Shown: piece by piece, positions 54,706 to 63,418 of the stretch
Position numbering within the stretch: position 1 is the first letter of the stretch
How the letters are laid out: every line of letters begins with the position of its first letter
Source of the DNA: an uncultured Lachnospiraceae bacterium
GTDB lineage: Bacteria; Bacillota; Clostridia; Lachnospirales; Lachnospiraceae
Assembly: GCA_934320845.1 (NCBI GenBank)
Contig: CAKRFU010000011.1
Location: 1-64,000, forward strand
Direction: 5' to 3'
Length of the DNA: 64,000 bases
Position numbers and translations under genes: made by a program
Notes under the pieces: generated by a model
Database searches by the model: none
The model's input: only the letters and a program-made list of their open reading frames with translations
Told to the model about the DNA's origin: nothing

Positions 54706-56631
54706 TCAATAATCATACTCTTCATATGTTTCGTCTGATTGCTTCAACAATCCGTCATTTGTCAACTCAGTAATTGCAGACATAGTATTTTTTGCCTTTT
54801 TAGTTACAAGTAATATTTTCTTTAAGGCAAACTTATCTGACTCATTCACATAAAAGAATTTTCTTTCACAATCATTCATTTTATACTTTTCAGCCATAAC
54901 TTCACTTACAAACGTCTTAAATTGTATCTCCGCATAATCATTACCACCTGCAGTGTTAAGGTTTAATATGTCAATATTTCCATCTGCTACATCAGCCTTA
55001 AGAGCATCGTATAATTTCTTTCTTGCTTTTTCGTCTGTAAGAACACGGGTATACCAGACATTGTCATCTTTGTCAGCATCCGTACTCCCAACATCTACAT
55101 TCTGTAATTTGAAGTTCTCGTCATTATATGCCTTTGAAAAAACAGCCTCAAGTTTCTGATTGCTGCTATTTGCACATTTAATGAGTTCATCGGATATTGA
55201 ACCTTTTCTTACCGGTATTGTATAAGAAAATTCACGCTTTGAGCCATTTTTTAATGTATAAATGAAGTCTATTCCACAGTTGTTTTCTTCTTCACCTACA
55301 TCAAGCTTTTTATCCTCAATCTCTTTTTGTATCTCAATAAATTTACTGATGTCATCCTCATCGGTATACAAAAGTCCATTGTATGCTGAAATTTCAAGAG
55401 AACTTACATTTTTTGCATCAGGAATTTTTACACCTATAACTCCTGCCGCCTCCAAAGCAAGAAATATAAACATAACTCCAAATACAGCAAAAAAGTTAGA
55501 CTTGCTGAATGTTTTCCAGACGAAAAATGTTTTCTTTAATATCATTTCACTTATAAAATAACATATTGAAACACATATCAGAACCAATATACCCGCATAT
55601 ATAAGCTTTCCACCCTCATAGCCCATCGAATTAAATAATGAACTGGCATTATAGAATCGTATAACCCAAAGTATAAGTGCCAAAAAGACTCCGCCTGTAA
55701 TAGAAAATACTGTTCTGAATACCGGCTTACACCATGTAAACGAAACTACATCTCCTACTGTCTCAGATTTGCGGTACTTATACAGCATTAAAGAAATTAC
55801 AAATATGATTATTCCAACTGCAAAAACTCCAACAAATGGCATAATATCATTTCCTGTAATCGCATATTTCTGTGAATATCCCGGAGTATACTTTCCTGCT
55901 ACGGAGGTCACATTTTTTATTCCTGCCTTCTGCATGCAATATATAACGGGACTAAGCCATATAAATCTGTTTTCCAATATATCCGTAGGCGAAACATCTC
56001 TTGTTGCATAAGAGAACATCTGATTTAATGAATAGAACATCATAAACACAGCAACATAAAGGACATTTGCAACATCGTATATAACTATGGACATCATGCT
56101 GTTTCCACATACCATAACAACCGTACATGCCATACTGTAAAACAGTACTATCATGGCAAGCACTTCAAATGCAAGTAAAGCAATATCTGAAACCATTTGC
56201 GTTTTATAAACACATGCTATTTCAATGTAACTTATAAAACTTAATACATATGGTATCAGCAAGATGATTAAACCTGCCAGATAGTGTGATACAAATAGCA
56301 CCTCCCTCTTAATAGGAAATGAATGCATCATATACATGTCTCTCGAATTAAATGTATAGTGAAATATAACTATTGCCACAACTATTGCGAGTACACCTAT
56401 CACAATTGGATTTGACCATATTACCGAAAATTCTTTTATCTGATCTCGCACATCATCAGGTATTGCCAAAACATTATCTGCGTTTTCTTTCACTATGCTG
56501 CTGACTTTGCTCATAAGAGGCATTATAAAAGCAATTATAGAAATGAATATCTCAATTGCCCATAAAGACCAAAACTGCATCATATCCTTTTTAAATACAG
56601 CTTTGCTAAAATAAGATTTCTTTGACTTCAT
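54706..56631 (-). CDS. ABC-2 type transporter permease
   Basis: 641 aa from the ATG at 56631, overlapping the ATPase gene by 26 bp. About six membrane helices in the first 270 residues, including FWSLWAIEIFISIIAFIMPL and IVIGVLAIVVAIVIFHYTFNSRDMYMMHSFPIKREVLF (a typical ABC-2 cytoplasmic loop), then further helices near 300-330, 350-370 and 385-405. A soluble C-terminal domain of about 220 residues has no recognised motif. It pairs with the upstream ATPase under the GntR regulator, like clostridial YtrBC-type exporters. Confidence 0.9.
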   Translation of the reverse strand: MKSKKSYFSKAVFKKDMMQFWSLWAIEIFISIIAFIMPLMSKVSSIVKENADNVLAIPDDVRDQIKEFSVIWSNPIVIGVLAIVVAIVIFHYTFNSRDMYMMHSFPIKREVLFVSHYLAGLIILLIPYVLSFISYIEIACVYKTQMVSDIALLAFEVLAMIVLFYSMACTVVMVCGNSMMSIVIYDVANVLYVAVFMMFYSLNQMFSYATRDVSPTDILENRFIWLSPVIYCMQKAGIKNVTSVAGKYTPGYSQKYAITGNDIMPFVGVFAVGIIIFVISLMLYKYRKSETVGDVVSFTWCKPVFRTVFSITGGVFLALILWVIRFYNASSLFNSMGYEGGKLIYAGILVLICVSICYFISEMILKKTFFVWKTFSKSNFFAVFGVMFIFLALEAAGVIGVKIPDAKNVSSLEISAYNGLLYTDEDDISKFIEIQKEIEDKKLDVGEEENNCGIDFIYTLKNGSKREFSYTIPVRKGSISDELIKCANSSNQKLEAVFSKAYNDENFKLQNVDVGSTDADKDDNVWYTRVLTDEKARKKLYDALKADVADGNIDILNLNTAGGNDYAEIQFKTFVSEVMAEKYKMNDCERKFFYVNESDKFALKKILLVTKKAKNTMSAITELTNDGLLKQSDETYEEYDY

Positions 56632-57505
56632 AATTTTCCCCTCCCAACTCATATATAAATATTTCTTCCAGCGTAAGCGGCAAAACATCCATGAGTATCG
56701 GATTTAAACTCATAATTTTCCTCTCTGCCATTTCCGGTTCACCTTTTACAATAATAGTATGAACCTTTCCCATGACAGAATGATTTACCACATTCACATA
56801 TTTCTCAAGTTCCGGTACTTCATCTGCAAATGCTACCTGAACTTTTGAAACACTTCCCTGAAGTTCTGTCAAAGAACGCTCTATTATCAATTTGCCTTTA
56901 TTCATAATTCCAACATAATCACAGACATCTTCAAGTTCCCTAAGATTATGTGATGATACAAGCACTGTCACACCATATTTACTTACTTCATTTAAAAGAA
57001 TATTCCATATCTGTTTTCTCATAACCGGGTCAAGTCCGTCAACCGGTTCATCAAGAACAAGAATATCCGGCCGCATACTAACTGCAAGCAAAAAGGCCGA
57101 CTGTTTCTGCATACCCTTTGACATTCTTCTTACACGCATCTTTCTGTCAATTGCCGGAAAACAATTACAAAGTTTTACATATAATTCTTTATCAAATTTC
57201 TTGTAAATGCCTGCATAATACTTCATCATATCATCAAGGCTCGCCTGTTTAAAATAAAATACATCATCCGGGATGAATGCAATTTTTTCTTTTACATCCG
57301 GATTTTCAAAAACATCCGCTCCTGCCACTTGTATACTTCCGCTATCCGGTTTAAATATACCTGTTATATTTCTAAGGAGTGTTGATTTACCGGCACCGTT
57401 TGGTCCCACCAATCCATATACCGAGCCTTTTTTTATATGAAATGACGCATTATCCAAAGCCTTAAACCCTTCAAAACTTTTACATACATCTTTTCCTATT
57501 ATCAT
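56606..57505 (-). CDS. ABC transporter ATP-binding protein (YtrB-like)
   Basis: 299 aa from the ATG at 57505, which has GAGG upstream. Walker A GPNGAGKST, signature region RRMSKGMQKQ (degenerate LSGGQ, usual in this subgroup), Walker B ILVLDEPVDGLDP and switch VSSHNLRELE. A C-terminal regulatory extension follows. Middle gene of GntR-ATPase-permease. Confidence 0.95.
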   Translation of the reverse strand: MIIGKDVCKSFEGFKALDNASFHIKKGSVYGLVGPNGAGKSTLLRNITGIFKPDSGSIQVAGADVFENPDVKEKIAFIPDDVFYFKQASLDDMMKYYAGIYKKFDKELYVKLCNCFPAIDRKMRVRRMSKGMQKQSAFLLAVSMRPDILVLDEPVDGLDPVMRKQIWNILLNEVSKYGVTVLVSSHNLRELEDVCDYVGIMNKGKLIIERSLTELQGSVSKVQVAFADEVPELEKYVNVVNHSVMGKVHTIIVKGEPEMAERKIMSLNPILMDVLPLTLEEIFIYELGGENYEVKEILF

Positions 57506-57600
57506 TTCTACCTCATTTCTGTGCATAATTCCTGCACCCGTCTGATTTGCTGCCTCATATAGTTTTTCGTGTAGCAGCTTTAATTTTCACTAAAGATTTG

Positions 57601-57966
57601 CTATTTGCTGTTCCATACCTTATCTATAACAGCAAAAACATCTTCTTTTTTAGTCCCCATAAATTTAAGTTCCTCCGAAATATCCGCAACCTGTTTCAAA
57701 AGTTCACTCTTCCTTGCCGAATTTTCCTCAGGAATGCCCGCAACAAAACAGCCTTTTCCCTTCACTGTATATACATAACCTTCTGCTTCCAGTTCCCTAT
57801 ACGCTCTTTGTATCGTGTTTGGATTAATCGTAAGTGATGTTGCCAACTCTCTTACCGATGGCAGTTTTTCATTGCTCTCCATAATCCCCTGCACAATAAG
57901 TTTTCTGATTCCGTCCTTAATCTGCTCATAAATTGGTCTTGAATCACGATAATTTATTTGAATCAC
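57601..57966 (-). CDS. GntR family regulator, YtrA subfamily
   Basis: 121 aa. A winged helix (RPIYEQIKDGIRKLIVQGIMESNEKLPSVRELATSLTINPNTIQRAYRELEAEGYVYTVKGKGCFVAG) and the short YtrA-type C-terminal helical dimerisation tail. GTG start with GGAGG upstream. YtrA-like repressors control ABC exporters induced by cell-wall antibiotics in Bacillus. Its probable operator is the 33-bp inverted repeat at 58105-58137. Confidence 0.93.
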   Translation of the reverse strand: MIQINYRDSRPIYEQIKDGIRKLIVQGIMESNEKLPSVRELATSLTINPNTIQRAYRELEAEGYVYTVKGKGCFVAGIPEENSARKSELLKQVADISEELKFMGTKKEDVFAVIDKVWNSK

Positions 57967-58104
57967 TTTCTGTCACCTCCCCTCATATACGCCTAAAACG
58001 CTTATTTTTTGTCATACATCCAAATTTTAATCCTAAATCACGGATATATGACGCTGTTCCCCAATTTTTTTGATAATAAAGTCTCCCACAACCGTATTAT
58101 CACA

Positions 58105-58137
58105 ATTAACTGTATTAACATTCTTAATACAGTTAAT
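58105..58137. promoter_or_regulatory. Operator of the GntR-ABC operon
   Basis: Perfect 14-bp inverted repeat ATTAACTGTATTAA around 5 nt (CATTC), directly after the -10 box of the operon promoter, so repressor binding would cover the start site. Confidence 0.8.
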
Positions 58138-58166
58138 ATAATAAAGCAGGCTGACAAAATTGTCAA
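58138..58166 (-). promoter_or_regulatory. Promoter of the GntR-ABC operon
   Basis: TTGACA (58161-58166), 17 nt, TATTAT (58138-58143) on the minus strand. The leader to the GntR start is about 165 nt. Confidence 0.8.
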
Positions 58167-58265
58167 CCCACTTTTTGATAGAATAGATTTCGCTGTGCAT
58201 GTTCTAACGCCATTCGCTGAAAAGTTTATATCAATCTCTGCTGTTTACATATCAATTGCTTTCTC

Positions 58266-58329
58266 TATAACAACGAATGCTCAGCTCGAAAACTCCGTTT
58301 TTTCGTGGAAAATTGCATTCGTTGTTATA
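58266..58329. repeat. Inverted repeat with 15-bp perfect arms
   Basis: TATAACAACGAATGC and its exact complement (58266-58280, 58315-58329) enclose a 34-nt spacer with a further CGAAAA/TTTTCG pairing. TGTGCA/TGCACA and AAGTTTC/GAAACTT hairpins follow to 58381. It lies between spoIVA and the GntR promoter, with no T-run to make it a clear terminator. Confidence 0.6.
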
Positions 58330-58408
58330 TCATATACTTGTGCATTTTTTTGCACATAACAAAGTTTCGTAAGAAACTTTTAATATGAACACTTTAGTGT
58401 TCATTATA

Positions 58409-59896
58409 TCATATGATAATACACACAAGTCCGCCGTTGCTGTCGTTTATAACCTTCTGTATTGTGTCTTGAAGTTTCACCTGACTCTCATCAGTCAACT
58501 TATTTACTTTCGTTTCTATTCCCTCCTCAACAAGCTGTCTTACTGTTTTTCCAAATATATTTGTATCCCATATTCCAGACTGTCCATCCTCAGAAATTAT
58601 ATCTTCACCACCTGCAATATATCTCACAAGATCTTCTGCCTGCTCTTTTGTTCCAACAATAGGAGCAATCTCCGTTTCTATATCTGCCTGTATCAGATGA
58701 ATTGACGGACTTGTTGCTCTTAATTTAACCCCAAATTTATTGCCATGATGTATAAGCTCAGGTTCATCTATCTTTATATCCTCTATTGACGGAGTGATGA
58801 CACCATATCCTTTTCTCTTTACTTCCGCTAACGAATCACTTATTTTTTCAATCTCCTGTCCTTTCTTTGCAAATTCTTTCAATATATGTATAAGTTCATA
58901 TTCTCCTTTTATATCCATTCCTACAAGTTCACTTAAAATCTGATAATACTTTTCTTCATCAAATTTAACAGTAATACTGACATTTCCATTAGTCATATCA
59001 ATATTATTGATATCAAACTGCCTGATATAATCACTGTCTGACAACATATTTTCCCTGTTTATGTCACCAATACAACTTACTTTTGCAAGTATCTCCCTGA
59101 CTTTTGCTATAAGTTCCTGTTTAAGCCAATGGCTTGTTTTAAGCATTTCTACCCATTTTGGAAGATAAAATGAAACCTGGCTTACCGGAAATGAGTCAAG
59201 TATCTTTTTCATTATCTTCTTAACATCCTCACTGCTAAGCTGCATACAATTAAGCGCTACCGGAGTTACACCTGTTCTCTCTTTTATTTCTGCAATAACG
59301 TCTTTTGCTTTTTCTCCAAAAGGATTTGCCGAATTCACTATCACTATAAACGGTTTTCCCAAAGCTTTTAATTCAGATATTGTCTTATCCTCTGCTACTT
59401 TATAACTCTGTCTTGATATGTCACCAAAACTTCCATCTGTTGTTATAACAATTCCTATTGTCGAATGGTCATGTATAACTTTTTTTGTTCCATACTCAGC
59501 TGCTTTTGCAAAAGGCATAGGTTCTTCTGACCAGGGAGTCATAACCATGCGCTCACGCTCACCTTCCATAAGACCATTTGCATCTTCAACTATATAGCCA
59601 ACACAATCTACCATTCTGACTTTTATCTCATTTCCGTCAAAAAGATTTATCCTGACTGCCTCTTTTGGAATAAATTTAGGTTCCGTTGTCATTATTGTTT
59701 TTCCTTCTGCCGACTGAGGCAGTTCATCCATTGCCCGTTTTCTGTCATTCTCGTCCTCAATTCCGGGCAGTACAAACATTTCCATAAACTTTTTTATAAA
59801 TGTTGACTTTCCTGTTCTGACCGGGCCACAGACTCCTAAATAAAATTCTCCGTTTGTACGCTTTGAAATGTCATTATATACGCTATACTCTTCCAT
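58409..59896 (-). CDS. spoIVA: Stage IV sporulation protein A
   Basis: 495 aa, full length. It is the ATP-hydrolysing coat morphogenetic protein that polymerises on the forespore surface and anchors the spore coat. DISKRTNGEFYLGVCGPVRTGKSTFIKKF holds the Walker A; MTTEPKFIPKEAVRI, VDCVGY and DHSTIGIVITTDGSF follow; the C-terminus ends GLVCIII, close to the conserved hydrophobic tail. In other spore formers it is expressed in the mother cell by sigma-E; no clear sigma-E promoter was picked here. It shows the organism belongs to an endospore-forming lineage. Confidence 0.97.
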   Translation of the reverse strand: MEEYSVYNDISKRTNGEFYLGVCGPVRTGKSTFIKKFMEMFVLPGIEDENDRKRAMDELPQSAEGKTIMTTEPKFIPKEAVRINLFDGNEIKVRMVDCVGYIVEDANGLMEGERERMVMTPWSEEPMPFAKAAEYGTKKVIHDHSTIGIVITTDGSFGDISRQSYKVAEDKTISELKALGKPFIVIVNSANPFGEKAKDVIAEIKERTGVTPVALNCMQLSSEDVKKIMKKILDSFPVSQVSFYLPKWVEMLKTSHWLKQELIAKVREILAKVSCIGDINRENMLSDSDYIRQFDINNIDMTNGNVSITVKFDEEKYYQILSELVGMDIKGEYELIHILKEFAKKGQEIEKISDSLAEVKRKGYGVITPSIEDIKIDEPELIHHGNKFGVKLRATSPSIHLIQADIETEIAPIVGTKEQAEDLVRYIAGGEDIISEDGQSGIWDTNIFGKTVRQLVEEGIETKVNKLTDESQVKLQDTIQKVINDSNGGLVCIII

Positions 59897-59923
59897 ACTG
59901 CCCCCATATATATTTTTTATTAT

Positions 59924-59963
59924 ATGATGGTGAGGTCAAAAAGCATTTTGACCCTTGCATCAT
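59924..59963. repeat. Small palindromic intergenic element
   Basis: ATGATG, GGTCAAAA, AGCA, TTTTGACC, CATCAT: two nested stems with 4-nt bulges. Near-copy at 62992-63031, partial copy at 7690. It lies 28 bp before spoIVA. Confidence 0.65.
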
Positions 59964-59999
59964 TATATTGTTTATTGTTATATATATGAGTTAAGAAAG

Positions 60000-60034
60000 A
60001 AAAAAATGAGCAAAAAATTAATTTTGCTCATTTT
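60000..60034 (-). terminator. Terminator-like hairpin upstream of spoIVA
   Basis: GAGCAAAA pairs with TTTTGCTC on the minus strand, followed by ATTTTTTTCTTTC. It is a second stop after the hairpin at 60236. The rest of the stretch to 60230 shows nothing recognisable. Confidence 0.6.
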
Positions 60035-60235
60035 AATCACAAGTCCACGCATATTTTATATACAATTTTTCCATATATATGTGTATGATTTTTCATACCA
60101 TTCTTTCAATAAGACACTTCCTCTCCAAAGCTTTTATCAACCTTAATATATACCGAAATACGATACATATTGTCTATAACGCAGATATAAGATTTTTCTT
60201 TTTTTAGTTTTTTAAATAGTATATTATCTAAAGCC

Positions 60236-60269
60236 AAAAACTGCCTCAGCCATATACTGAGACAGTTTT
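60236..60269 (-). terminator. Terminator after the DUF4190 gene
   Basis: AAAACTGTCTCAG pairs with CTGAGGCAGTTTT on the minus strand (one G.U), followed by T then GGCTTT, 30 bp after the stop. Confidence 0.75.
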
Positions 60270-60300
60270 CAATTAACTCTTATATTTGTTTACTTCCACG

Positions 60301-60843
60301 CTACTCCATACTATTTAAATTATCAATAATACTCTTATAATCATCAGCCGACAAACTCGTTCCAACTACTACAAACATAACTAACATAACCACAGCTATA
60401 ATAACACCGATTGCAGCACACACAAGACCGGCTATTGCCATACCTCTTCCAGGCTTATTCTTTGTGAGTACAATTATTGAAAATGCTATTGCAAGAATTG
60501 CAAATATTCCTGAAATATACCATGCACAACAGCATACTATTGATAAAATACCAAGCACTAGAGATGCTATTGCAAATCCTGACGGATTAAAAGTGCTGTT
60601 GCTTGACTGCTGTCCGTTGACATTCTGATATCCGGCATTATTCCATGAACCGTTCTGGTTTCCCATACCACCAAAATTATTTTGATTTAAATTCTGACCA
60701 TCATTATATGGATTGTCAGACTGATTTAAATTTTCCTGATTCGGATTGCCATTATAAGCATTAGTATACGAACCGGCATTTTCATTATTAGCTGCTTCGT
60801 TATCATTTTTTTCCAAAGAAACCTTGTTGTTTTCGTTATCCAT
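60301..60843 (-). CDS. DUF4190 domain membrane protein
   Basis: 180 aa from the ATG at 60843 (GAGG, 8 nt). The first 95 residues are cytoplasmic, unstructured and extremely rich in Asn, Gln and Gly (for example NQNNFGGMGNQNGSW). A DUF4190 pair of membrane helices follows (GFAIASLVLGILSIVCCCAWYISGIFAILAIAFSIIVL, then GMAIAGLVCAAIGVIIAVVMLVMFVVV). Function unknown. Its leader contains copy B of the repeated element. It follows the DUF2752 gene; the two families often occur together. Confidence 0.85.
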   Translation of the reverse strand: MDNENNKVSLEKNDNEAANNENAGSYTNAYNGNPNQENLNQSDNPYNDGQNLNQNNFGGMGNQNGSWNNAGYQNVNGQQSSNSTFNPSGFAIASLVLGILSIVCCCAWYISGIFAILAIAFSIIVLTKNKPGRGMAIAGLVCAAIGVIIAVVMLVMFVVVGTSLSADDYKSIIDNLNSME

Positions 60844-60848
60844 TATAA

Positions 60849-60913
60849 TATAATCCTCATTTCTGCACACATTCTTTACGCATAACAATCTGTGTCAGGT
60901 GCGCACAGACACA
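60849..60913 (-). repeat. Repeated leader element carrying a Shine-Dalgarno, copy B
   Basis: The minus strand reads TGTGTCTGTGCGCACCTGAC, then TTATGCG, and ends TGTGTGCAGAAATGAGG. Counterpart of 45110-45172. CTGTGCGC can pair with GTGTGCAG next to the Shine-Dalgarno GAGG of the DUF4190 gene. Confidence 0.65.
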
Positions 60914-60916
60914 AAT

Positions 60917-61333
60917 TTATTTTAATAAATCTATCCCACAAACTATCAAAAGATAGTTCTTAACTAGGAATTGTACCAAAAGCACAGCCACTCCGACATA
61001 CACATACCACATTTTAAATTTCATATATCCTGTGTCCTGATTAAATATGTATGCCCATGTCCCTTTTACCATAAATAATATGTAAAAACATATACAATAT
61101 AACACAAAAGGATGAAAACGAAAAGACCTTAATATCTCTCCTTTAAACAAATACACGACAGCTCTCGTTCCGCCGCACCCGGGACAGTAAAGTCCGGTCA
61201 ATGCATGAAACGAACATCTTATAATATGCAGAATATCAATATGCATGACTTTTATTATACATAGCAGCAATATGACTACTGCACCTGTTAACAGCCCGGC
61301 TTTATACAGTCGTTTTTCAAATACTTCATTCAT
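60917..61333 (-). CDS. DUF2752 domain membrane protein
   Basis: 138 aa (start 61333 or the GTG at 61339). Three membrane helices, with the family hallmark LTGLYCPGCGGTRAVVYLFKGEILRSFRFHPFVL between the first and second: two Cys in CPGC next to GGTRA. Function unknown. The start overlaps the trmD stop by 8 bp, so it is part of the rimM-trmD transcript, in the place where rplS commonly follows trmD. Confidence 0.88.
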   Translation of the reverse strand: MNEVFEKRLYKAGLLTGAVVILLLCIIKVMHIDILHIIRCSFHALTGLYCPGCGGTRAVVYLFKGEILRSFRFHPFVLYCICFYILFMVKGTWAYIFNQDTGYMKFKMWYVYVGVAVLLVQFLVKNYLLIVCGIDLLK

Positions 61334-62177
61334 TTTCACCTGACATTATCCTCTCAGCAAGTTCACGCTCCTTTGGTGTAAGCTCAGCTTTTTCTATTAA
61401 ATCAGGTCTTCTTTTTGCTGTTCTGATAACAGACTGTTCTCTGTACCACTCGGCAAGTTTCTTATGGTTTCCTGACAAAAGCACAGGCGGAACCAGCTTT
61501 CCTTCCCAATTTTCAGGTCTTGTATACTGAGGATATTCTAAAAGATTGTCTGTGAACGACTCTGTCTGCGCCGACATGTCATTATTCAAAACTCCTGGAA
61601 CAAGTCTTGATATTGTATCCATCATAACAAGTGCCGGAAGTTCCCCTCCCGTAAGCACATAGTCTCCTATTGAAACATAATCTGTGACTATCTCCTCAAG
61701 AACTCTCTCGTCTATGCCTTCGTAATGACCACAAAGGAATATAAGATTTTCTTCTTTAGCGAACTCTTTTGCCATTTCCTGATTAAATGTTTTTCCCTGC
61801 GGTGACAGATATATTACTCTCGTTTTCTTTTTATCTGCTAAATCTTCACCAGCATCTACTTTACAGGCATTCTCAAACTCCTCGCCGACATCAGCTTTCT
61901 TCCCGCAACAGTTTCCATCATTTACAACATTTCCGGTCGAAATCTCTTCTTCTATCGCCTTATAGCACCTGTAAACAGGACCAGCCTGCATAACCATCCC
62001 AGCTCCCCCGCCGTAAGGATAATCGTCAACCCTGTTGTGCTTATTTCCTGAAAAATCTCTTATATTTATGGCATTTACAGCTATATGCCCCGCTTTTATT
62101 GCTCGCCCTGTTATACTTTCTGACATAGCATTATTTATCATATCAGGAAATAATGTCATCACATGAAAATTCATCAT
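61326..62177 (-). CDS. trmD: tRNA (guanine-N1)-methyltransferase
   Basis: 283 aa, about 40 longer than usual. It makes m1G37 in tRNAs reading CNN codons, using S-adenosylmethionine in a trefoil knot. VMTLFPDMINNAMSESITGRA, the DDYPYGGGAGMVM loop, LCGHYEGIDERVLE and VSIGDYVLTGGELPALVMMD are conserved. The excess is an insertion at about residues 76-113 (between YRCYKAIEE and RVIYLSPQG), acidic with a CC pair, absent from standard TrmD. Overlaps rimM by 4 bp. Confidence 0.96.
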   Translation of the reverse strand: MMNFHVMTLFPDMINNAMSESITGRAIKAGHIAVNAINIRDFSGNKHNRVDDYPYGGGAGMVMQAGPVYRCYKAIEEEISTGNVVNDGNCCGKKADVGEEFENACKVDAGEDLADKKKTRVIYLSPQGKTFNQEMAKEFAKEENLIFLCGHYEGIDERVLEEIVTDYVSIGDYVLTGGELPALVMMDTISRLVPGVLNNDMSAQTESFTDNLLEYPQYTRPENWEGKLVPPVLLSGNHKKLAEWYREQSVIRTAKRRPDLIEKAELTPKERELAERIMSGENE

Positions 62178-62683
62178 AAATCAAGCAATCCTTTCATTAT
62201 ATGAACTGTTATTATCTTATTCTTGTCATCCACTTCTTTTACACAATCCGGAATATCAGGCAAAAGAACTTCTTTTCCATCATGTTTGACAACAAATACA
62301 AGATTTGCGCCCGTTTCAAGTATATCCACAAGTTCTCCGAATTCTTCTCCGTCTTCCGTCACAACTTTTGAATTCATAATATCGGCAAGATAAACCTCAC
62401 CTTCTTCTAAAGGTATTGCATTTTCCCTTGTCACATAAAGGTCGCAGCCCTTATATTTTTCTATATCATTTATATTATCAATTCCCTTGAATTTTACAAT
62501 AACAAGATTTTTGAAAAATCTCACACTTTTAACTTCAAGTTCTATTTTTTCTTTTCCGGTATCCAAAATAACGTCTTTTAATTTTTTAAATCTCTCCGGC
62601 TCCTGTGTAGTCGGGAAAACTTTTACCTCTCCCCTGACACCATGCGTATTCGCTATAACTCCTACTCTGAATAAATCTGTCAT
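62174..62683 (-). CDS. rimM: 16S rRNA processing protein RimM
   Basis: 169 aa from the ATG at 62683 (GGAGG, 4 nt); the upstream in-frame part is repeat DNA, not protein. RimM helps mature the 30S head with S19. DLFRVGVIANTHGVRGEVKVFPTT, FFKNLVIVKFKGIDNINDIEKYKGCDLYV and the PRC-barrel half VLLPDIPDCVKEVDDKNKIITVHIMKGLLDL are typical. It lies after the three tandem terminator repeats. Confidence 0.96.
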   Translation of the reverse strand: MTDLFRVGVIANTHGVRGEVKVFPTTQEPERFKKLKDVILDTGKEKIELEVKSVRFFKNLVIVKFKGIDNINDIEKYKGCDLYVTRENAIPLEEGEVYLADIMNSKVVTEDGEEFGELVDILETGANLVFVVKHDGKEVLLPDIPDCVKEVDDKNKIITVHIMKGLLDL

Positions 62684-62709
62684 ATTTCCTCCATATGATT
62701 TTACACTTT

Positions 62710-62982
62710 CCATAAAAAGGGCAAAACCAGCGTTTTGCCCTAGCAAGAATTTCTTTGAAATTCTTGTTGGCACACTACTACATTACAGCATTTTCCTATT
62801 CCATAAAAAGGGCAAAACCAGCGTTTTGCCCTAGCAAGAATTTCTTTGAAATTCTTGTTGGCACACTACTACATTACAGCATTTTCCTATTCCATAAAAA
62901 GGGCAAAACCAGCGTTTTGCCCTCCAAGAATTGCTTCGCAATTCTCGTTGGCTTTCCACCATGTTACGAGCATTTTCCTATT
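62710..62982 (-). repeat. Three tandem 91-bp units, each with an intrinsic terminator
   Basis: Units start at 62710, 62801 and 62892; the first two are identical, the third diverges in its second half. Read on the minus strand each holds CAAGAATTTC/GAAATTCTTG (CAAGAATTGC-type in unit 3), then GGGCAAAAC-GCTG-GTTTTGCCC and TTTTTATGG, an ideal terminator. They lie between the KH-protein gene and rimM, where the operon is usually continuous. Confidence 0.9.
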
Positions 62983-62991
62983 CCATTAAAG

Positions 62992-63031
62992 ATGATGCCA
63001 GTGGCAAAAGGTATTTTGACCCTTGCATCAT
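62992..63031. repeat. Small palindromic intergenic element
   Basis: ATGATG, GGCAAAA, GGTA, TTTTGACC, CATCAT: same nested design as 59924-59963. Confidence 0.65.
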
Positions 63032-63047
63032 AAAATATATTTATACA

Positions 63048-63078
63048 AAATAAGCCCATACCCAAGATGGTACAGGCT
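63048..63078 (-). terminator. Terminator after the KH-protein gene
   Basis: AGCCTGTACC pairs with GGGTATGGGCT on the minus strand (G.U pairs), followed by TATTTTG, 17 bp after the stop. Confidence 0.65.
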
Positions 63079-63094
63079 AATATCTATTACTGTA

Positions 63095-63325
63095 TTATTG
63101 CTCTATCTCAACAATAACCTTCTTATCAGTACGTGAAGCTGCCGCTTTCACCATAGCACGTATTGCTTTTGCAATGCGTCCCTGTTTTCCAATAACTTTT
63201 CCCATATCTTCTGAAGCAACCTTCAAAGTCAAAAGGATTTCATTATCCTGCTCAGTCTCTGTAACAGTTACCTGCTCCGGATGGTCAACGAGGGATTTTG
63301 CAAGAACTTCTACTAATTCTTTCAT
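63095..63325 (-). CDS. khpA: KH domain RNA-binding protein
   Basis: 76 aa from the ATG at 63325. A single KH domain with VGKQG-type loop in MGKVIGKQGRIAKAIRAMVKAAA. KhpA (YlqC) forms an RNA-chaperone dimer with KhpB/Jag and affects cell division and small-RNA function. It stands between rpsP and rimM, its conserved place in Firmicutes. Confidence 0.93.
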   Translation of the reverse strand: MKELVEVLAKSLVDHPEQVTVTETEQDNEILLTLKVASEDMGKVIGKQGRIAKAIRAMVKAAASRTDKKVIVEIEQ

Positions 63326-63418
63326 AAACCTGAAACCTCCTCTTTTTGGCAATCAGTTTATAAACGACGAAAAGACAGTCTTAAAACTGCCTGTCCGTCA
63401 TGAAACTATATCCGGAAA

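Noticed and set aside
62710-62982. CRISPR array
   Set aside because: Repeats are contiguous 91-bp units with no variable spacers and no cas genes; they are terminator modules.
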